From a virus: a stretch of DNA of 64,000 bases. The stretch spans positions 1 through 64,000 of the IMG/VR virus record IMGVR_UViG_3300043446_004437, one strand, 5' to 3'. Each line of letters starts with the position of its first letter. The stretch's first letter is position 1. The notes beneath the pieces are model-generated. The model was not told where the DNA came from and did not search any database. It saw only the letters and a program-made list of their open reading frames with translations. Shown here in pieces: positions 1-8,849 of the stretch. The position numbers were made by a program, and so were the translations under genes.

Positions 1-53
1 GAGACGCTGTAGAAGCGATCTCTAATTAATGTTGTTACACCTGGTGTAGCCAT
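1..53 (-). CDS. Tail sheath-like protein, N-terminus only (cut by window edge)
   Basis: The start codon and first 17 codons are visible and the rest lies beyond position 1. The peptide begins MATPGVTTLIRDRFYSV. An early PGV after a short N-terminus is common in phage tail sheath proteins. A GGAGG ribosome site (GTCGGAGGTTC) lies 12-16 nt upstream. It follows the 156-926 gene in transcription order, close to another sheath-like gene (928-2814). The sheath call is an inference from the N-terminus and context. Confidence 0.45.
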   Translation of the reverse strand, partial: MATPGVTTLIRDRFYSV

Positions 54-88
54 GTTATTTTTGAACCTCCGACAGAATAACTCTTGTC

Positions 89-98
89 TTATAGTAAC
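89..98 (-). promoter_or_regulatory. TTACTAT motif, candidate late promoter
   Basis: On the minus strand this reads GTTACTATAA, 36 nt before the start codon at 53. It is one of about nine copies placed in the same way in the left arm. The promoter role is inferred from recurrence and position only. Confidence 0.4.
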
Positions 99-155
99 AA
101 GTAACTCATAAAAATAACTATGAATATATTAAGTAAGCTTAAATTAATATATGTT

Positions 156-926
156 TTAGTGCCTTGGAGTAGCGGTATTTTCCAAATCTATAAGATTAAC
201 TGGTATATCTTGATAGTTTGGAGTTGCGCCATTTAATAGTTCTGATTCGTAAGCCATAAATTGTCTTACGTCTACCGCGATCTTTTCTATTGTATTTGCC
301 TGTGCCGCAAAGGTTTTTTCAGTAGTCAGCATGTACGTTACGGTTCTTTTATGTACGTCTTTTACGTCTCTATTGACCTCTGAGTCCGAAAGCCTTCTTG
401 AATATACTAGTTCTGAAGCTCCTATCTTTTTAAAGATAGGCGTATATTCCAACATAAAATCTTCAAATGATTCTATTAAAGACTCAACAAGATAAGCGTT
501 GTCTTGGTCGTCGCAACCTGAGTCTGGGTTAGATCCTAGTCTTTTACCAACTGGAGACATAGCCGTGAATGCTACAACATTTTGAAATCTTTGCCCATAA
601 ACATATATATTATTATTTGTTATTTGTCTCATTCTAGGTTTTGGTTCTACAGAATGAGCTTTTCTTAACTCTAAAGAATAGACTATTATTGCGTCTGTTG
701 AATCATACTCTTGAGTTGCTGGATTAAACCAAGTAAAAGAATTTTCTGCGCTACTAGTTGCCTTTATAGGATAGTTTGGAAAACTTTGCTCCCATAAAGA
801 TTTTACTGCTGAAATGAATTCTAAATATGATAAATTTCCTTCAGACTGAAGAATATTTGCAAAACGTGATTTATCCATCGCATCTGCAAACCCAAGTATA
901 GGCATGTTTATCGGAAGTTGTGCCAT
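156..926 (-). CDS. Probable neck/tail completion protein (unknown family)
   Basis: A 256-residue soluble protein beginning MAQLPINMPILGF, with no signal peptide, membrane segment or enzyme motif that I recognise. It starts 1 nt after the stop of the sheath-like gene 928-2814 and lies between two sheath-like genes, where phages usually keep neck, tail-terminator or tube genes. The role is inferred from position only. It has ordinary AT-rich codon use like its neighbours. Confidence 0.45.
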   Translation of the reverse strand: MAQLPINMPILGFADAMDKSRFANILQSEGNLSYLEFISAVKSLWEQSFPNYPIKATSSAENSFTWFNPATQEYDSTDAIIVYSLELRKAHSVEPKPRMRQITNNNIYVYGQRFQNVVAFTAMSPVGKRLGSNPDSGCDDQDNAYLVESLIESFEDFMLEYTPIFKKIGASELVYSRRLSDSEVNRDVKDVHKRTVTYMLTTEKTFAAQANTIEKIAVDVRQFMAYESELLNGATPNYQDIPVNLIDLENTATPRH

Positions 927-927
927 G

Positions 928-2814
928 TTACGCTGCCGGTCCTGCTGATAAAGAAAGATTTATTTTTTTCAAACCTAAAGAAGATGTTAAATTAATATTT
1001 AATATTAATAAACCTTTTTCGCTTGTTGATTGTTCAGCTTTAAATTCATAATCAATAATTGATTTATTTTTCTTTAAAATAGCTAACATATTAGTAACAT
1101 TTGTTACCACTTTGTCATAGCCAAATTTGCCTATATAGTCATATCCATAAGCCTTAACTTGACTAGCAACAAAAGATGTTAATCTCATTTGTGGAAGCTT
1201 TGAAAATACCGAATTAGCATTTGCCAAAGTATAGTCTCCAGTTAAATAAACCTCATAGACATTACCTCTACGAGCTTTAACCCCTCTATATATAGTATTT
1301 ATTCCCATAGAATCTAGATCGTTTAATTGTGTTGATGTTAAATCAACTCCATATAAAGATAACGCTCCAGGAATTCTTTTTCTTGTTAAACCCATATTTA
1401 AATCAGATTGGGCTACCATCCCAGCAACTGCCGCGGCAACCGAAGCAGTATAGGTGGAATCTATTTGCATGTGTGAAAAAACTGCCTCTCCGTAAACTGG
1501 CATAACATATCTGCCAATATCTGAAGCTATTTGTGTGCTAGAGGTAGTATTTATAAAAGTTGTATATTTATATTTAAGATATTTGCTATTTTTAATTAAT
1601 TCTATATCATTTGCATTTATTCCATTAGTCCTACTTCCAATCACCCCCATTTGTACATAGCCTGTTTCGTTATGAAAATCATGGCAATAGTGAGCTAATT
1701 GCGAAAGAAAATCTACACCTTCTGTTTTAATTATGGAAGCTTCTAGCGGAACAACTATATCAATATAATCTAATTGTTTTATTATTTTATAAGTTTCAAT
1801 TAATCTTTTATAATATTTTTCATAAAAAGTTTGTGGTACAACATTAGATTGACTTTCACTAAAAATTGCATATGCTGTATTTCTATCTGGAACACTTGGC
1901 ACATACTCTGACATCGGCGCTGCTGCACAGATAAAAATGTTTCTTGCTCCAGCCCCATACGCATCTAGCACGCCTCTTAGAAGGGGGCTGTTTTTATTGC
2001 CAGACAATAAATCTATTGCGTTTTGTATAGAACTTATCTTTACTGGATTATTTATTTCTATTCCATCACCATGACCAATTAATAAGATTGATTGCATGTT
2101 TGTTTGATTCAAATCATCATATGATGGTTTATAGGATATTGTGGCAGATTTGTTTCCTTGCCCTGTTCCAGAAGTTAAATCATATAATGTATCTTTTAAT
2201 TCAAATTGCGCTATTGAACTAAGCGGATTACCATTAATAAATGTTTTAGCAACGACGGTATATATGCCGTTAAACAAAGAATTTTGGGCTTCTATATTTT
2301 CTGGTATCTTATAATTAAAGACAAATTCAGTTGTTCCATTTCTTTGGATATAAGCGTTAGGACTGGTATTTGCATCTGTGTACTTATATGAAATAGGAGA
2401 CCCTATAAGCGCTCCAGATTGATCTGGACCTCTATAGACGCTTACAACCACATCTGAGCCACCCGCTATTGGATCATAAGATAATCCACCATTTAACAAA
2501 TATGACTTAACTGATGCTGTCCCACCAGAAACTTGAACTGAAACATTTGATTCCATAGTTCTGTAAGAAAATGTTGAATCAGTAATTTCTTCTATTGTAT
2601 GTATTCCATTAAAAATACTATCAACACCGGCTATTGTTACGGCTTGACCAATTTGAAAACCGTGATTAACAACTGTTGTTATTGTTGCTTTACCATTTAA
2701 AATTTGTTTAAATGAAATATTTTTAGTATTAGTAGACGTACTTGACACATCTTTTGCATCAGCAACAAAAGTAAATTTAAATTTAAGTTGTTGATTCTTT
2801 TTTACTATTAACAC
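928..2814 (-). CDS. Tail sheath-like protein
   Basis: About 628 residues. The N-terminal 200 residues are beta-rich with repeated NG and SGG turns. From about residue 225 there is a sheath-type core: the segment ILLIGHGDGIEINNPV, followed by NAIDLLSGNKNSPLLRG, resembles the sheath pattern of an ATP-synthase-like fold followed by a 'ligf..Gp.n.pv.v.s' strand. The C-terminus has the long YVMPVYGEAVF...YTASVAAAVAG region typical of sheath subunits. I chose the GTG at 2814, 1 nt after the upstream stop. A TTG at 2844 would give 10 more residues overlapping the previous gene. If the call is right it forms the contractile outer tail tube. Confidence 0.6.
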   Translation of the reverse strand: MLIVKKNQQLKFKFTFVADAKDVSSTSTNTKNISFKQILNGKATITTVVNHGFQIGQAVTIAGVDSIFNGIHTIEEITDSTFSYRTMESNVSVQVSGGTASVKSYLLNGGLSYDPIAGGSDVVVSVYRGPDQSGALIGSPISYKYTDANTSPNAYIQRNGTTEFVFNYKIPENIEAQNSLFNGIYTVVAKTFINGNPLSSIAQFELKDTLYDLTSGTGQGNKSATISYKPSYDDLNQTNMQSILLIGHGDGIEINNPVKISSIQNAIDLLSGNKNSPLLRGVLDAYGAGARNIFICAAAPMSEYVPSVPDRNTAYAIFSESQSNVVPQTFYEKYYKRLIETYKIIKQLDYIDIVVPLEASIIKTEGVDFLSQLAHYCHDFHNETGYVQMGVIGSRTNGINANDIELIKNSKYLKYKYTTFINTTSSTQIASDIGRYVMPVYGEAVFSHMQIDSTYTASVAAAVAGMVAQSDLNMGLTRKRIPGALSLYGVDLTSTQLNDLDSMGINTIYRGVKARRGNVYEVYLTGDYTLANANSVFSKLPQMRLTSFVASQVKAYGYDYIGKFGYDKVVTNVTNMLAILKKNKSIIDYEFKAEQSTSEKGLLILNINLTSSLGLKKINLSLSAGPAA

Positions 2815-2815
2815 T

Positions 2816-3190
2816 TTAAACCTGTTTTTCTCTAGTCGCCCCAACAGTCCAATATACTATTTTTCCATTTTTTCCTCTAATTGGGGCACTTGTATCTATT
2901 ACGTAAATTGTATATTTATTTGCGGCGTTAGGAATCATTTCATATATTCTATCGCCTTCTCCTGGATTAATTGAGCCTTCAAAATAATAAACAATATCAG
3001 AATTAACCAATATACCTTCTGCTTCTTCATCAACAGATTTGGCTAAAAATCTTCCTTTTTGAAAAACACTTCTAGTAGTTACTTGTTGTAAGTTTTCTTC
3101 GTAATTACCATTGGGTTTTTTTCTTTGTATAAAAACATCATAGCCCCATTTTTTTAAAATGTTTAAAAAAGATTTTTCAAGATTAATCAT
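2816..3190 (-). CDS. Head-tail connector-like hypothetical protein
   Basis: A 124-residue protein beginning MINLEKSFLNILKKWGYDVF. It looks like a compact beta-rich structural protein (FEGSINPGEGDRIYEMIP, then TIYVIDTSAP). Its ATG overlaps the end of the 3183-4082 gene by 8 nt and its stop is followed directly by the sheath-like gene, so it belongs to the neck or tail-completion block. A longer start at 3223 would overlap the upstream gene more and has no better ribosome site. I do not recognise the family. Confidence 0.5.
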   Translation of the reverse strand: MINLEKSFLNILKKWGYDVFIQRKKPNGNYEENLQQVTTRSVFQKGRFLAKSVDEEAEGILVNSDIVYYFEGSINPGEGDRIYEMIPNAANKYTIYVIDTSAPIRGKNGKIVYWTVGATREKQV

Positions 3191-4082
3191 AATTATGTAG
3201 ACCCCTCTTTGGCATTGGGTCATACGATAGTTCTTTCTTTCTGCTAGCCCCGTATATATCCCTTTCGGTTAGATATGTAACTCTTCCTGTGTCTGGGTCT
3301 ATATACTTGCCTGCATTTACTATTGGGAGTGTTGGTATACCTTTAGGCTGAACTCCTCTCGCCCCGGTTATTCCAGCTAACATTTCTTTTCTTAGAGCAG
3401 CGGCTATTTGACACCAGGTTACGGCGTTGCCTCTGCTTATATTTGTTCTTGGAAGATTTCGAGCAGTTACAGTTAAATCACCAAGCTGGACAGATACGTC
3501 ATCATCACCACCATAACTATATGTTCTACTTAAATCGCACGCTGTTGCTGCTTTTATATATTCCAAACTTGTGTAATTAATATTTGATGCTGAATAAAAA
3601 TCATTAAACCCATAAATATCTCTTACTTCCATAGAATGGAAATGTATTATTTCTCCTATTTCCAATAAAGATGCTTCAGGAAAATATGCTTGCATTTCTT
3701 CTGGGTTTAAATAAATTGGATCAACATCTGGTGCAAATGTAATTATTTCATCTGCTTTTAAAGTTATTTTTGGTTTGTATTCATCGGTTGATGTGCTGAC
3801 ATATAACTGTTGATTTACTGTTATAGAGCTTCCACCAGGGATATTGCCAATGAAAACTATTTTATAAGTGTCAGCTACAGTTGGAGTAAAATCATAATAA
3901 TATTCAGAGCTAGTTAATGATGTCGCGCTAGTTGAAACAATTTCTGTATTATCTGATTTATATATAGCGACCAAAACAGAAGTGGGGCTAACTAAAATCT
4001 GTTCACCAGTAAGGTTGTTTACGTCAACAAATTTTACCTTTATTCTTATTTTATCATTTACAAGAACCGTGTTTGTTAACAT
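3183..4082 (-). CDS. Neck/connector structural protein with Ig-like N-terminus
   Basis: 299 residues. Residues 1-95 read as an immunoglobulin-like beta sandwich (alternating V/I/Y strands, KIVFIGNIPGGSSITVNQQLY). The remainder is mixed and includes PEEMQAYFPEASLLEIGEIIHFHSME and a helical segment LEYIKAATACDLSRTY, reminiscent of head-tail connector subunits. It starts after a TTGGAGATTAA ribosome site, 24 nt downstream of a TTACTAT motif. The function is inferred from position between fibre and sheath genes. Confidence 0.5.
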   Translation of the reverse strand: MLTNTVLVNDKIRIKVKFVDVNNLTGEQILVSPTSVLVAIYKSDNTEIVSTSATSLTSSEYYYDFTPTVADTYKIVFIGNIPGGSSITVNQQLYVSTSTDEYKPKITLKADEIITFAPDVDPIYLNPEEMQAYFPEASLLEIGEIIHFHSMEVRDIYGFNDFYSASNINYTSLEYIKAATACDLSRTYSYGGDDDVSVQLGDLTVTARNLPRTNISRGNAVTWCQIAAALRKEMLAGITGARGVQPKGIPTLPIVNAGKYIDPDTGRVTYLTERDIYGASRKKELSYDPMPKRGLHNYD

Positions 4083-4105
4083 TTAATCTCCAAGTTTAAT
4101 ATTTT

Positions 4106-4115
4106 TTATAGTAAC
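4106..4115 (-). promoter_or_regulatory. TTACTAT motif, candidate late promoter
   Basis: It reads GTTACTATAA on the minus strand, 24 nt before the start at 4082. Confidence 0.4.
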
Positions 4116-4120
4116 TATAT

Positions 4121-4408
4121 TTAGCCTAATATAGATACTTCGCCATTTGTAGTAATAGATATTACTTGGGCGGACGCAATAGCGCTTACGTCTTCATCTA
4201 AAACTTCAATGGAAATAATTCCTTCTGGATTTACATCAATACTTAAAACGCCAATTGTAGTTGAATTAGAGTAATCTTCATTATTAGCGTAAAATACTGT
4301 TATATTGTTTAATACAATTGGATTTATTAAACTACTTGCGTATATTAAAATTGTTCCATTGTACGTAACATTAGAAGAATTATATGAAATAGGTTCGTTG
4401 TATCGCAT
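4121..4408 (-). CDS. Small beta-rich virion protein (unknown)
   Basis: A 95-residue protein beginning MRYNEPISYNSSNVTYNG, almost wholly made of short beta-strand-like segments (IEVLDEDVSAIASAQVISITTNG). It has no cysteines, signal peptide or membrane segment. It lies between the polyglycine adhesin gene and the neck genes and has its own TTACTAT motif 30 nt upstream. It is probably a small fibre or decoration protein. I do not recognise the family. Confidence 0.5.
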   Translation of the reverse strand: MRYNEPISYNSSNVTYNGTILIYASSLINPIVLNNITVFYANNEDYSNSTTIGVLSIDVNPEGIISIEVLDEDVSAIASAQVISITTNGEVSILG

Positions 4409-4437
4409 GTTTTTCCAAAATTAAAGATTGTATATAA

Positions 4438-4447
4438 CAATAGTAAT
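4438..4447 (-). promoter_or_regulatory. TTACTAT motif, candidate late promoter
   Basis: It reads ATTACTATTG on the minus strand, 30 nt before the start at 4408. Confidence 0.4.
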
Positions 4448-4475
4448 ATCAATTATTGTATTCGACCAGCGTATT

Positions 4476-5546
4476 TTAGAAAGTCACCGTTCCTGTTCCA
4501 GCAGTAAATTGATAATATCTATAGCTACCATAAGTAGATGTTGAGTATGTCAAACCTGCACCGATAGATGAAATAGTTGGCATGCTGCTTGAATAACGAA
4601 TGATTACAATTCCTGAACCACCAAGGCCAGGAGTGTTACTCCACGCAGAGTATTGTGCTCCACCTCCGCCTCCGCCTCCACCAGTGTTTGCTGTGCCGTT
4701 TGTACCGCTTCCACCGCTTGAACCTCCAGAACTAGCGCTTCCAGCATTATATTCAGCTCCACCTCCACCGCCTCCAGCACGACCAACCGCTGATCCAGTT
4801 ATGCTACTAGATATTCCAGCGCCACCATTACCTGCGTATGGCTGGTATCCGTTCAGAGTATACCCATTTCCCCCTGCTCCGCCTGCTCCACCACCACCAC
4901 CACCACCTGCCTCGCCGCCGGGTCCAAAACCACCAGAATAGCCGTATGAGCCAGCATTTCCACCTGTGCCACTCCCTGAATTAGCACCAGCCGTAGCGGT
5001 AACGCTACTAAACACCGAATTACTACCACCACCGCCAACTGTGACGGTAACAGAAGTTCCAGCGTTGATTGATAATGCTGATTCAAGCGGCTGACCACCG
5101 CCATTTGATTCGCCAGACACAGAAGAACGGTATCCTCCAGCACCACCGCCTCCTCCGCCATAATATGTTCCGCTGCTACCTCCAGTACGCCCAGTGCCGC
5201 CTCCACCAACAACAACATATTCCACAGAGAACGGTGGAGGAACCGGTGTAACAGAACCAGACGAAGAAGACGTAGCCGTTTCACTAGTCGATGATGTAGC
5301 TCTAACTGTAAAAGTATAGGCGGTTCCGTTAGTTAGACCAGTTACAGTAAGAGGAGAAGAAGACCCCGATGCCGTAAAATTTCCTGGCGATGAAGTCGCA
5401 GTATAAGTTACAGAACCAGATTTACCTTTATACGTCGATGCGGTAAAAGTTACTGTCGCCTGTGCGTTACCAGCGGTAGCCGAAACGCTCGTAGGAGCAT
5501 CGGGGATCCCCCCGCTGCGAGATGCAAAAATGCCTCTACTAGGCAT
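4476..5546 (-). CDS. FN3 plus polyglycine adhesin, probable tail-tip or fibre protein
   Basis: 356 residues. Residues 15-105 form a fibronectin type III domain (PDAPTSVSATAG ... LTNGTAYTFTVRATSS). Residues 110-330 form a glycine-rich domain with runs of GGGGG separated by short strands, ending GGSGIVIIRYSS. This is the layout of glycine-rich phage adhesins, whose polyglycine helices form the receptor-binding core. The start is the ATG inside TAATG, coupled to the stop of the upstream fibre gene. A GTG at 5615 in the same frame would overlap that gene by 70 nt and is less likely. It is probably a receptor-contact protein. Confidence 0.7.
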   Translation of the reverse strand: MPSRGIFASRSGGIPDAPTSVSATAGNAQATVTFTASTYKGKSGSVTYTATSSPGNFTASGSSSPLTVTGLTNGTAYTFTVRATSSTSETATSSSSGSVTPVPPPFSVEYVVVGGGGTGRTGGSSGTYYGGGGGGAGGYRSSVSGESNGGGQPLESALSINAGTSVTVTVGGGGSNSVFSSVTATAGANSGSGTGGNAGSYGYSGGFGPGGEAGGGGGGGAGGAGGNGYTLNGYQPYAGNGGAGISSSITGSAVGRAGGGGGGAEYNAGSASSGGSSGGSGTNGTANTGGGGGGGGAQYSAWSNTPGLGGSGIVIIRYSSSMPTISSIGAGLTYSTSTYGSYRYYQFTAGTGTVTF

Positions 5547-6916
5547 TAAGCGCTTAGATCTCCAATTAAAACCCATGTGTCCGTAGCACGTTTGGTTAAC
5601 GTTGCTGCAGACCATTGAGCACGTAGCTTAAGACCAGGGGTTCCGTTTACTGTTACACCACCAGCACCAGCTACCGTTATTTGACCAGCGCCAGTTTGTA
5701 AAATGTCGATGCGTGCACCTACAGGGAAAGCAACCGAAGTATTAGCTGGAACCGTAAGAGTTGTTGCCGAAGCATTACTTAATTCAACAAGTTTATTTTT
5801 ATCAGTTAAAACTAAAGTATAGCTTGCTGTTTGTGCATTTATTATAGTATCAGCTATCTTACCTTGATCAATTGCTGCTGTAGCAGATATATCAGCGTTA
5901 ACTATTGCTCCAGCAGCAATTTGTACGTTGCCAGTATTTGTAATAGTTACGTCACCAGAAACCGCTACAGATGTAGCAACGCCAGTTGCATTACCAACTA
6001 AAATATTGGCACTTGAAAGTGTTGCCAATTTGCTAAAATCAATTGCTGCAGACGCGTTTACGTCAGCGTTAACAATCGTCCCATCTGCAATCATTGTGCT
6101 AGTTACCGTGCCGGAATCTGCTGTTGTTACTATATTACCGTAAGTGGTTCCATCATTAGTGGATTCCCATATGTCATTGGTTTCATTCCAACGAACAGCA
6201 ACGGTGTTGGATAACCCGCGAAGAACTTCAATACCAGCATTTTCTGTTGGCGTACCGGTTGTAAAATCGCTGTTAAGGGTAACAATATTATCAGCAACGC
6301 TGAGAGTTGTGGTATTAATAGTTGTAGTTGTCCCAGAAACAGTTAAATTACCAGAAACAACTAAATTATTAGCAACTGTTATTAACCCTCCGGTTGAAGC
6401 AACTGTCAAGTTACCAGAAGATGTATTAATTGTTCCAGCTGCACTAGTGCCGATTGTAACAGTATTTGCTGTTACACCACCAAATGTTGGACTGTCAGAT
6501 GTGCCAACTCCAAGAGTTGTTCTAATTGCTGAAGTTGAGGCATCATCAAGAATGCTGCGTGCAGCAGATGTAACATCAGTTAAAGCAGCAGTGCCTGAAC
6601 CGGTAAAATATGGCATTTTGTCTGCTGCACTAGTTAACCCAGCAAGTGCGGTAAGTTCTGTATCAAGGGGTTGAGCGTTTGCATGAAGGCCATCTACATA
6701 ACCTTTTGTAGCAAGATCGGTAGAACTACTTCCTGCACTAGAAGCTACAATTGAACTAACATTTAAAACACCATTTGCTGCGATGTTTGCAACAACGTTA
6801 CCACTAGAATTTTTAAACTCTACTAGTGGTGCAGTAGCTCCGCTTGCTGCTTTAAATACAACGGATTCGTCGTATACTGTAATTTCTGGTGCGGTCTCAG
6901 TTCTTAAACGGGCCAT
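5546..6916 (-). CDS. Modular tail fibre protein
   Basis: 456 residues of low-complexity Thr/Ser/Ala/Asn-rich beta repeats typical of trimeric fibres. Residues 190-260 carry a module ([22 protein letters not shown] ... [19 protein letters not shown], shown in part) that recurs in the 13560-16974 and 18960-21536 genes. Residues 285-345 repeat the motif 'IVNADxxASAAIDxxK'. The C-terminus ([20 protein letters not shown]) is shared with the 18960-21536 protein. The ribosome site is TAGGAGTATC. It is one of at least eight fibre-type genes in this block. Confidence 0.75.
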   Translation of the reverse strand: MARLRTETAPEITVYDESVVFKAASGATAPLVEFKNSSGNVVANIAANGVLNVSSIVASSAGSSSTDLATKGYVDGLHANAQPLDTELTALAGLTSAADKMPYFTGSGTAALTDVTSAARSILDDASTSAIRTTLGVGTSDSPTFGGVTANTVTIGTSAAGTINTSSGNLTVASTGGLITVANNLVVSGNLTVSGTTTTINTTTLSVADNIVTLNSDFTTGTPTENAGIEVLRGLSNTVAVRWNETNDIWESTNDGTTYGNIVTTADSGTVTSTMIADGTIVNADVNASAAIDFSKLATLSSANILVGNATGVATSVAVSGDVTITNTGNVQIAAGAIVNADISATAAIDQGKIADTIINAQTASYTLVLTDKNKLVELSNASATTLTVPANTSVAFPVGARIDILQTGAGQITVAGAGGVTVNGTPGLKLRAQWSAATLTKRATDTWVLIGDLSA

Positions 6917-6970
6917 GATACTCCTATTAAAATCGGTTTTGAAAATTATAGTATTGGGTACAAACCAATT

Positions 6971-6980
6971 TTATAGTAAT
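6971..6980 (-). promoter_or_regulatory. TTACTAT motif, candidate late promoter
   Basis: It reads ATTACTATAA on the minus strand, 55 nt before the start at 6916. A second partial copy (AATACTATAA) lies near 6946-6955, about 30 nt from the same start. Confidence 0.35.
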
Positions 6981-6995
6981 GAAATTATATAAATT

Positions 6996-7802
6996 TTATT
7001 GTGTTATTCTTTTTAAGAATTCTAACATTTTTCCAACGTATTTAATACGACCAAAATGTGTTAAATTAATAGTTGGATCAACCCAAACTTTTCCACCTAT
7101 TTTTTGCCAATATCTACAAAAGCCATAATCTTCCGACAAAAATCTACCATCTTCATCTACATAAGAATTAAACAACGCATAAGAAAAATTTTTTTCTACA
7201 CCATTTAAAGCACCAGTGTCATCATTATACTTTAATTTTTTGTATTTTTTAAACATCTTATCAAAGACTTGACGTTTAATTAACATAAAACCAGTCCCAG
7301 CTTCATAACACTCTATCGCACCATTATCGATATTTAATTGTGATTCTCCTGGTTTGACCATATGTACGACATATCTTGTGGCATACTCCATCAGATCTTT
7401 TGCTTCTAAACCTTCTGTTGCACCTTCTTTTATTTTATCCCAATTTATTTCTTTAATTGGATAAGAAGCTGTCACTACATCTTTATCATGCCACAAAAGT
7501 TTAAGAATTGCTTCTTTATCAAATTGTAAATCTACATCTATAAAAACCATATGGGTAAAAGACTCGTTGCCCATGAATTTAGCTACAAGATTATTTCTTG
7601 CACGATTAATTAAAGAATCAGAAATTGTACAAACTGAATACTTTAAACCAATTTCTTTATAATATAAAAGAGCTTGTAAAAAGCTCATCATAAAAGGTTC
7701 TGTTACGTGCGAATCATAACAAGGAAGAGCAAAAAAAACATTCCATTCTTGGATTTTTTCTTTTGGAATTGTTATATTAATTTGTTGTTGTTCTATAGAC
7801 AT
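6996..7802 (-). CDS. GT-A type glycosyltransferase
   Basis: 268 residues. After WNVFFALPCYDSHVTEPF comes a nucleotide-sugar type fold: SVCTISDSLINRARNNLV, then the DxD motif in MVFIDVDLQFDKEA (about residue 90), which would bind the metal and sugar nucleotide. The C-terminal FLSEDYGFCRYW is the acceptor-side 'ED' motif of family 2-like enzymes. It has no signal peptide or membrane segment. A second, more distant glycosyltransferase is at 28569-29339. Its place among fibre genes suggests it modifies virion proteins or host surface sugars, but the target is unknown. Confidence 0.75.
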   Translation of the reverse strand: MSIEQQQINITIPKEKIQEWNVFFALPCYDSHVTEPFMMSFLQALLYYKEIGLKYSVCTISDSLINRARNNLVAKFMGNESFTHMVFIDVDLQFDKEAILKLLWHDKDVVTASYPIKEINWDKIKEGATEGLEAKDLMEYATRYVVHMVKPGESQLNIDNGAIECYEAGTGFMLIKRQVFDKMFKKYKKLKYNDDTGALNGVEKNFSYALFNSYVDEDGRFLSEDYGFCRYWQKIGGKVWVDPTINLTHFGRIKYVGKMLEFLKRITQ

Positions 7803-7814
7803 AATGAAATTATA

Positions 7815-7946
7815 TCATAACACTAGAAAATATCCAAATTTATATAATATATTTATATCCCAAGAAGAGCCATTCCAAATCCAACTTCTTCCACCCGATG
7901 TATATATCTGATTACTTGTTGGGGAATCTGGAAAGTCAATAGCCAT
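7815..7946 (-). CDS. Small fibre-type protein
   Basis: A 43-residue gene beginning MAIDFPDSPTSNQIYTSGGR. A start like MAIDFP(N/D)SPT followed by a tryptophan-rich W.W.G..W strand is common at the N-terminus of phage and viral fibre proteins. Here only that short unit is present, so the gene may be a free unit or a truncated fibre. A good ribosome site (TAGGAG) lies 9 nt before the ATG. It lies between the glycosyltransferase and the 7958-8611 fibre gene. Confidence 0.6.
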   Translation of the reverse strand: MAIDFPDSPTSNQIYTSGGRSWIWNGSSWDINILYKFGYFLVL

Positions 7947-7957
7947 TAAAATATCTC

Positions 7958-8611
7958 CTAATTATCTGAGTATCCATAAACACGATAGAATCCTGTTATA
8001 GAAGCAGTAGCAATCCATGTTAAACCATCATTTGCTTCTGCAACATGATAAGTTCCTCCCCCGCTAATACTTGCATAACTATTAGCATCATCGCAACCAA
8101 AACCAGTCAGTGCAAAAGTTGTTCTTGTTGTTGCTTCAGTTGGGTTAAAAATTGTCATATTGGCAGAATATAGACGAATTGTAGATGTTGCACCAATATT
8201 TACTGAAGTTCCTGCATTTGTTTGATTAATTGCTGTTGAACCACTATATGGATATCTTTGAACATTTCCATAATAGCTAGAACCTGTCCTAGCCGAGCCA
8301 GCATTATTAACGCGAACTGAAATTTGACCATCAGAGCAACTTGTTATTTGAAATATAACTTGATATGTTTTATAAGTTGAAGTAAAAACCCCAGTTGCCA
8401 TGCTAACTGATGTAGAACTACTAAAACTTGCTCCAGCAATATATTGCAAACCATTCTGCGTAACCCATGCACTTCCGTTATAAGCAGCCAAACGGTTGGT
8501 ATCGGTTTCAAAAATGAGTTGACCAACATAAGGAACAGATGGGCGAGTAGATGAAGTAACGACTCCTGGTCTAATCGAAGATGATGCGCCGAGAACAGAT
8601 GAAAGAGGCAT
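7958..8611 (-). CDS. Fibre/virion structural protein
   Basis: 217 residues. Residues 1-55 (SSIRPGVVTSSTRPSVPYVG, QLIFETDTNRLAAYNGSAWV) are a fibre shaft motif with the 'P.Y.GQLIFETDTN' pattern found in many phage fibres. The rest is a compact beta-sandwich-like C-terminal domain (NDGLTWIATASITGFYRVYGYSDN). The ATG lies within TAATG at the stop of the previous gene, so the two are translationally coupled. It is probably a receptor-facing or fibre-tip protein. Confidence 0.65.
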   Translation of the reverse strand: MPLSSVLGASSSIRPGVVTSSTRPSVPYVGQLIFETDTNRLAAYNGSAWVTQNGLQYIAGASFSSSTSVSMATGVFTSTYKTYQVIFQITSCSDGQISVRVNNAGSARTGSSYYGNVQRYPYSGSTAINQTNAGTSVNIGATSTIRLYSANMTIFNPTEATTRTTFALTGFGCDDANSYASISGGGTYHVAEANDGLTWIATASITGFYRVYGYSDN

Positions 8612-8829
8612 TATTCAACAACCTCAGGTGCTACTGGTGAAGTGAAATCTTCTGATTCTTCGTCGTAGATAAAGCCAATACCAGCGTAGGTCTTGCCCTC
8701 AGTGTCAAAGAAGGTTTCAACCCAACGTCCTGGATAACGATCAGGGTTGGCCTTAAGAAAGTCCTCCATGACCACTGCGACATGGGTGACTATATTATTT
8801 TCATCTATTTGTGCAAAGTATTGACTCAT
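8611..8829 (-). CDS. Small conserved fibre-associated protein
   Basis: A 72-residue protein beginning MSQYFAQIDENNIVTHVAVV. The pattern 'AxIDENNIVTxV...G.WVET...TYAGIGF.YD' is a known small protein of marine and freshwater phage fibre loci. Its role is not settled (fibre assembly or tip are both suggested). It has a strong AGGAGG site 5-6 nt from the ATG and an acidic C-terminus. It is coupled to the downstream fibre gene. Confidence 0.65.
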   Translation of the reverse strand: MSQYFAQIDENNIVTHVAVVMEDFLKANPDRYPGRWVETFFDTEGKTYAGIGFIYDEESEDFTSPVAPEVVE

Positions 8830-8849
8830 ATATCCTCCTATTATATCAT

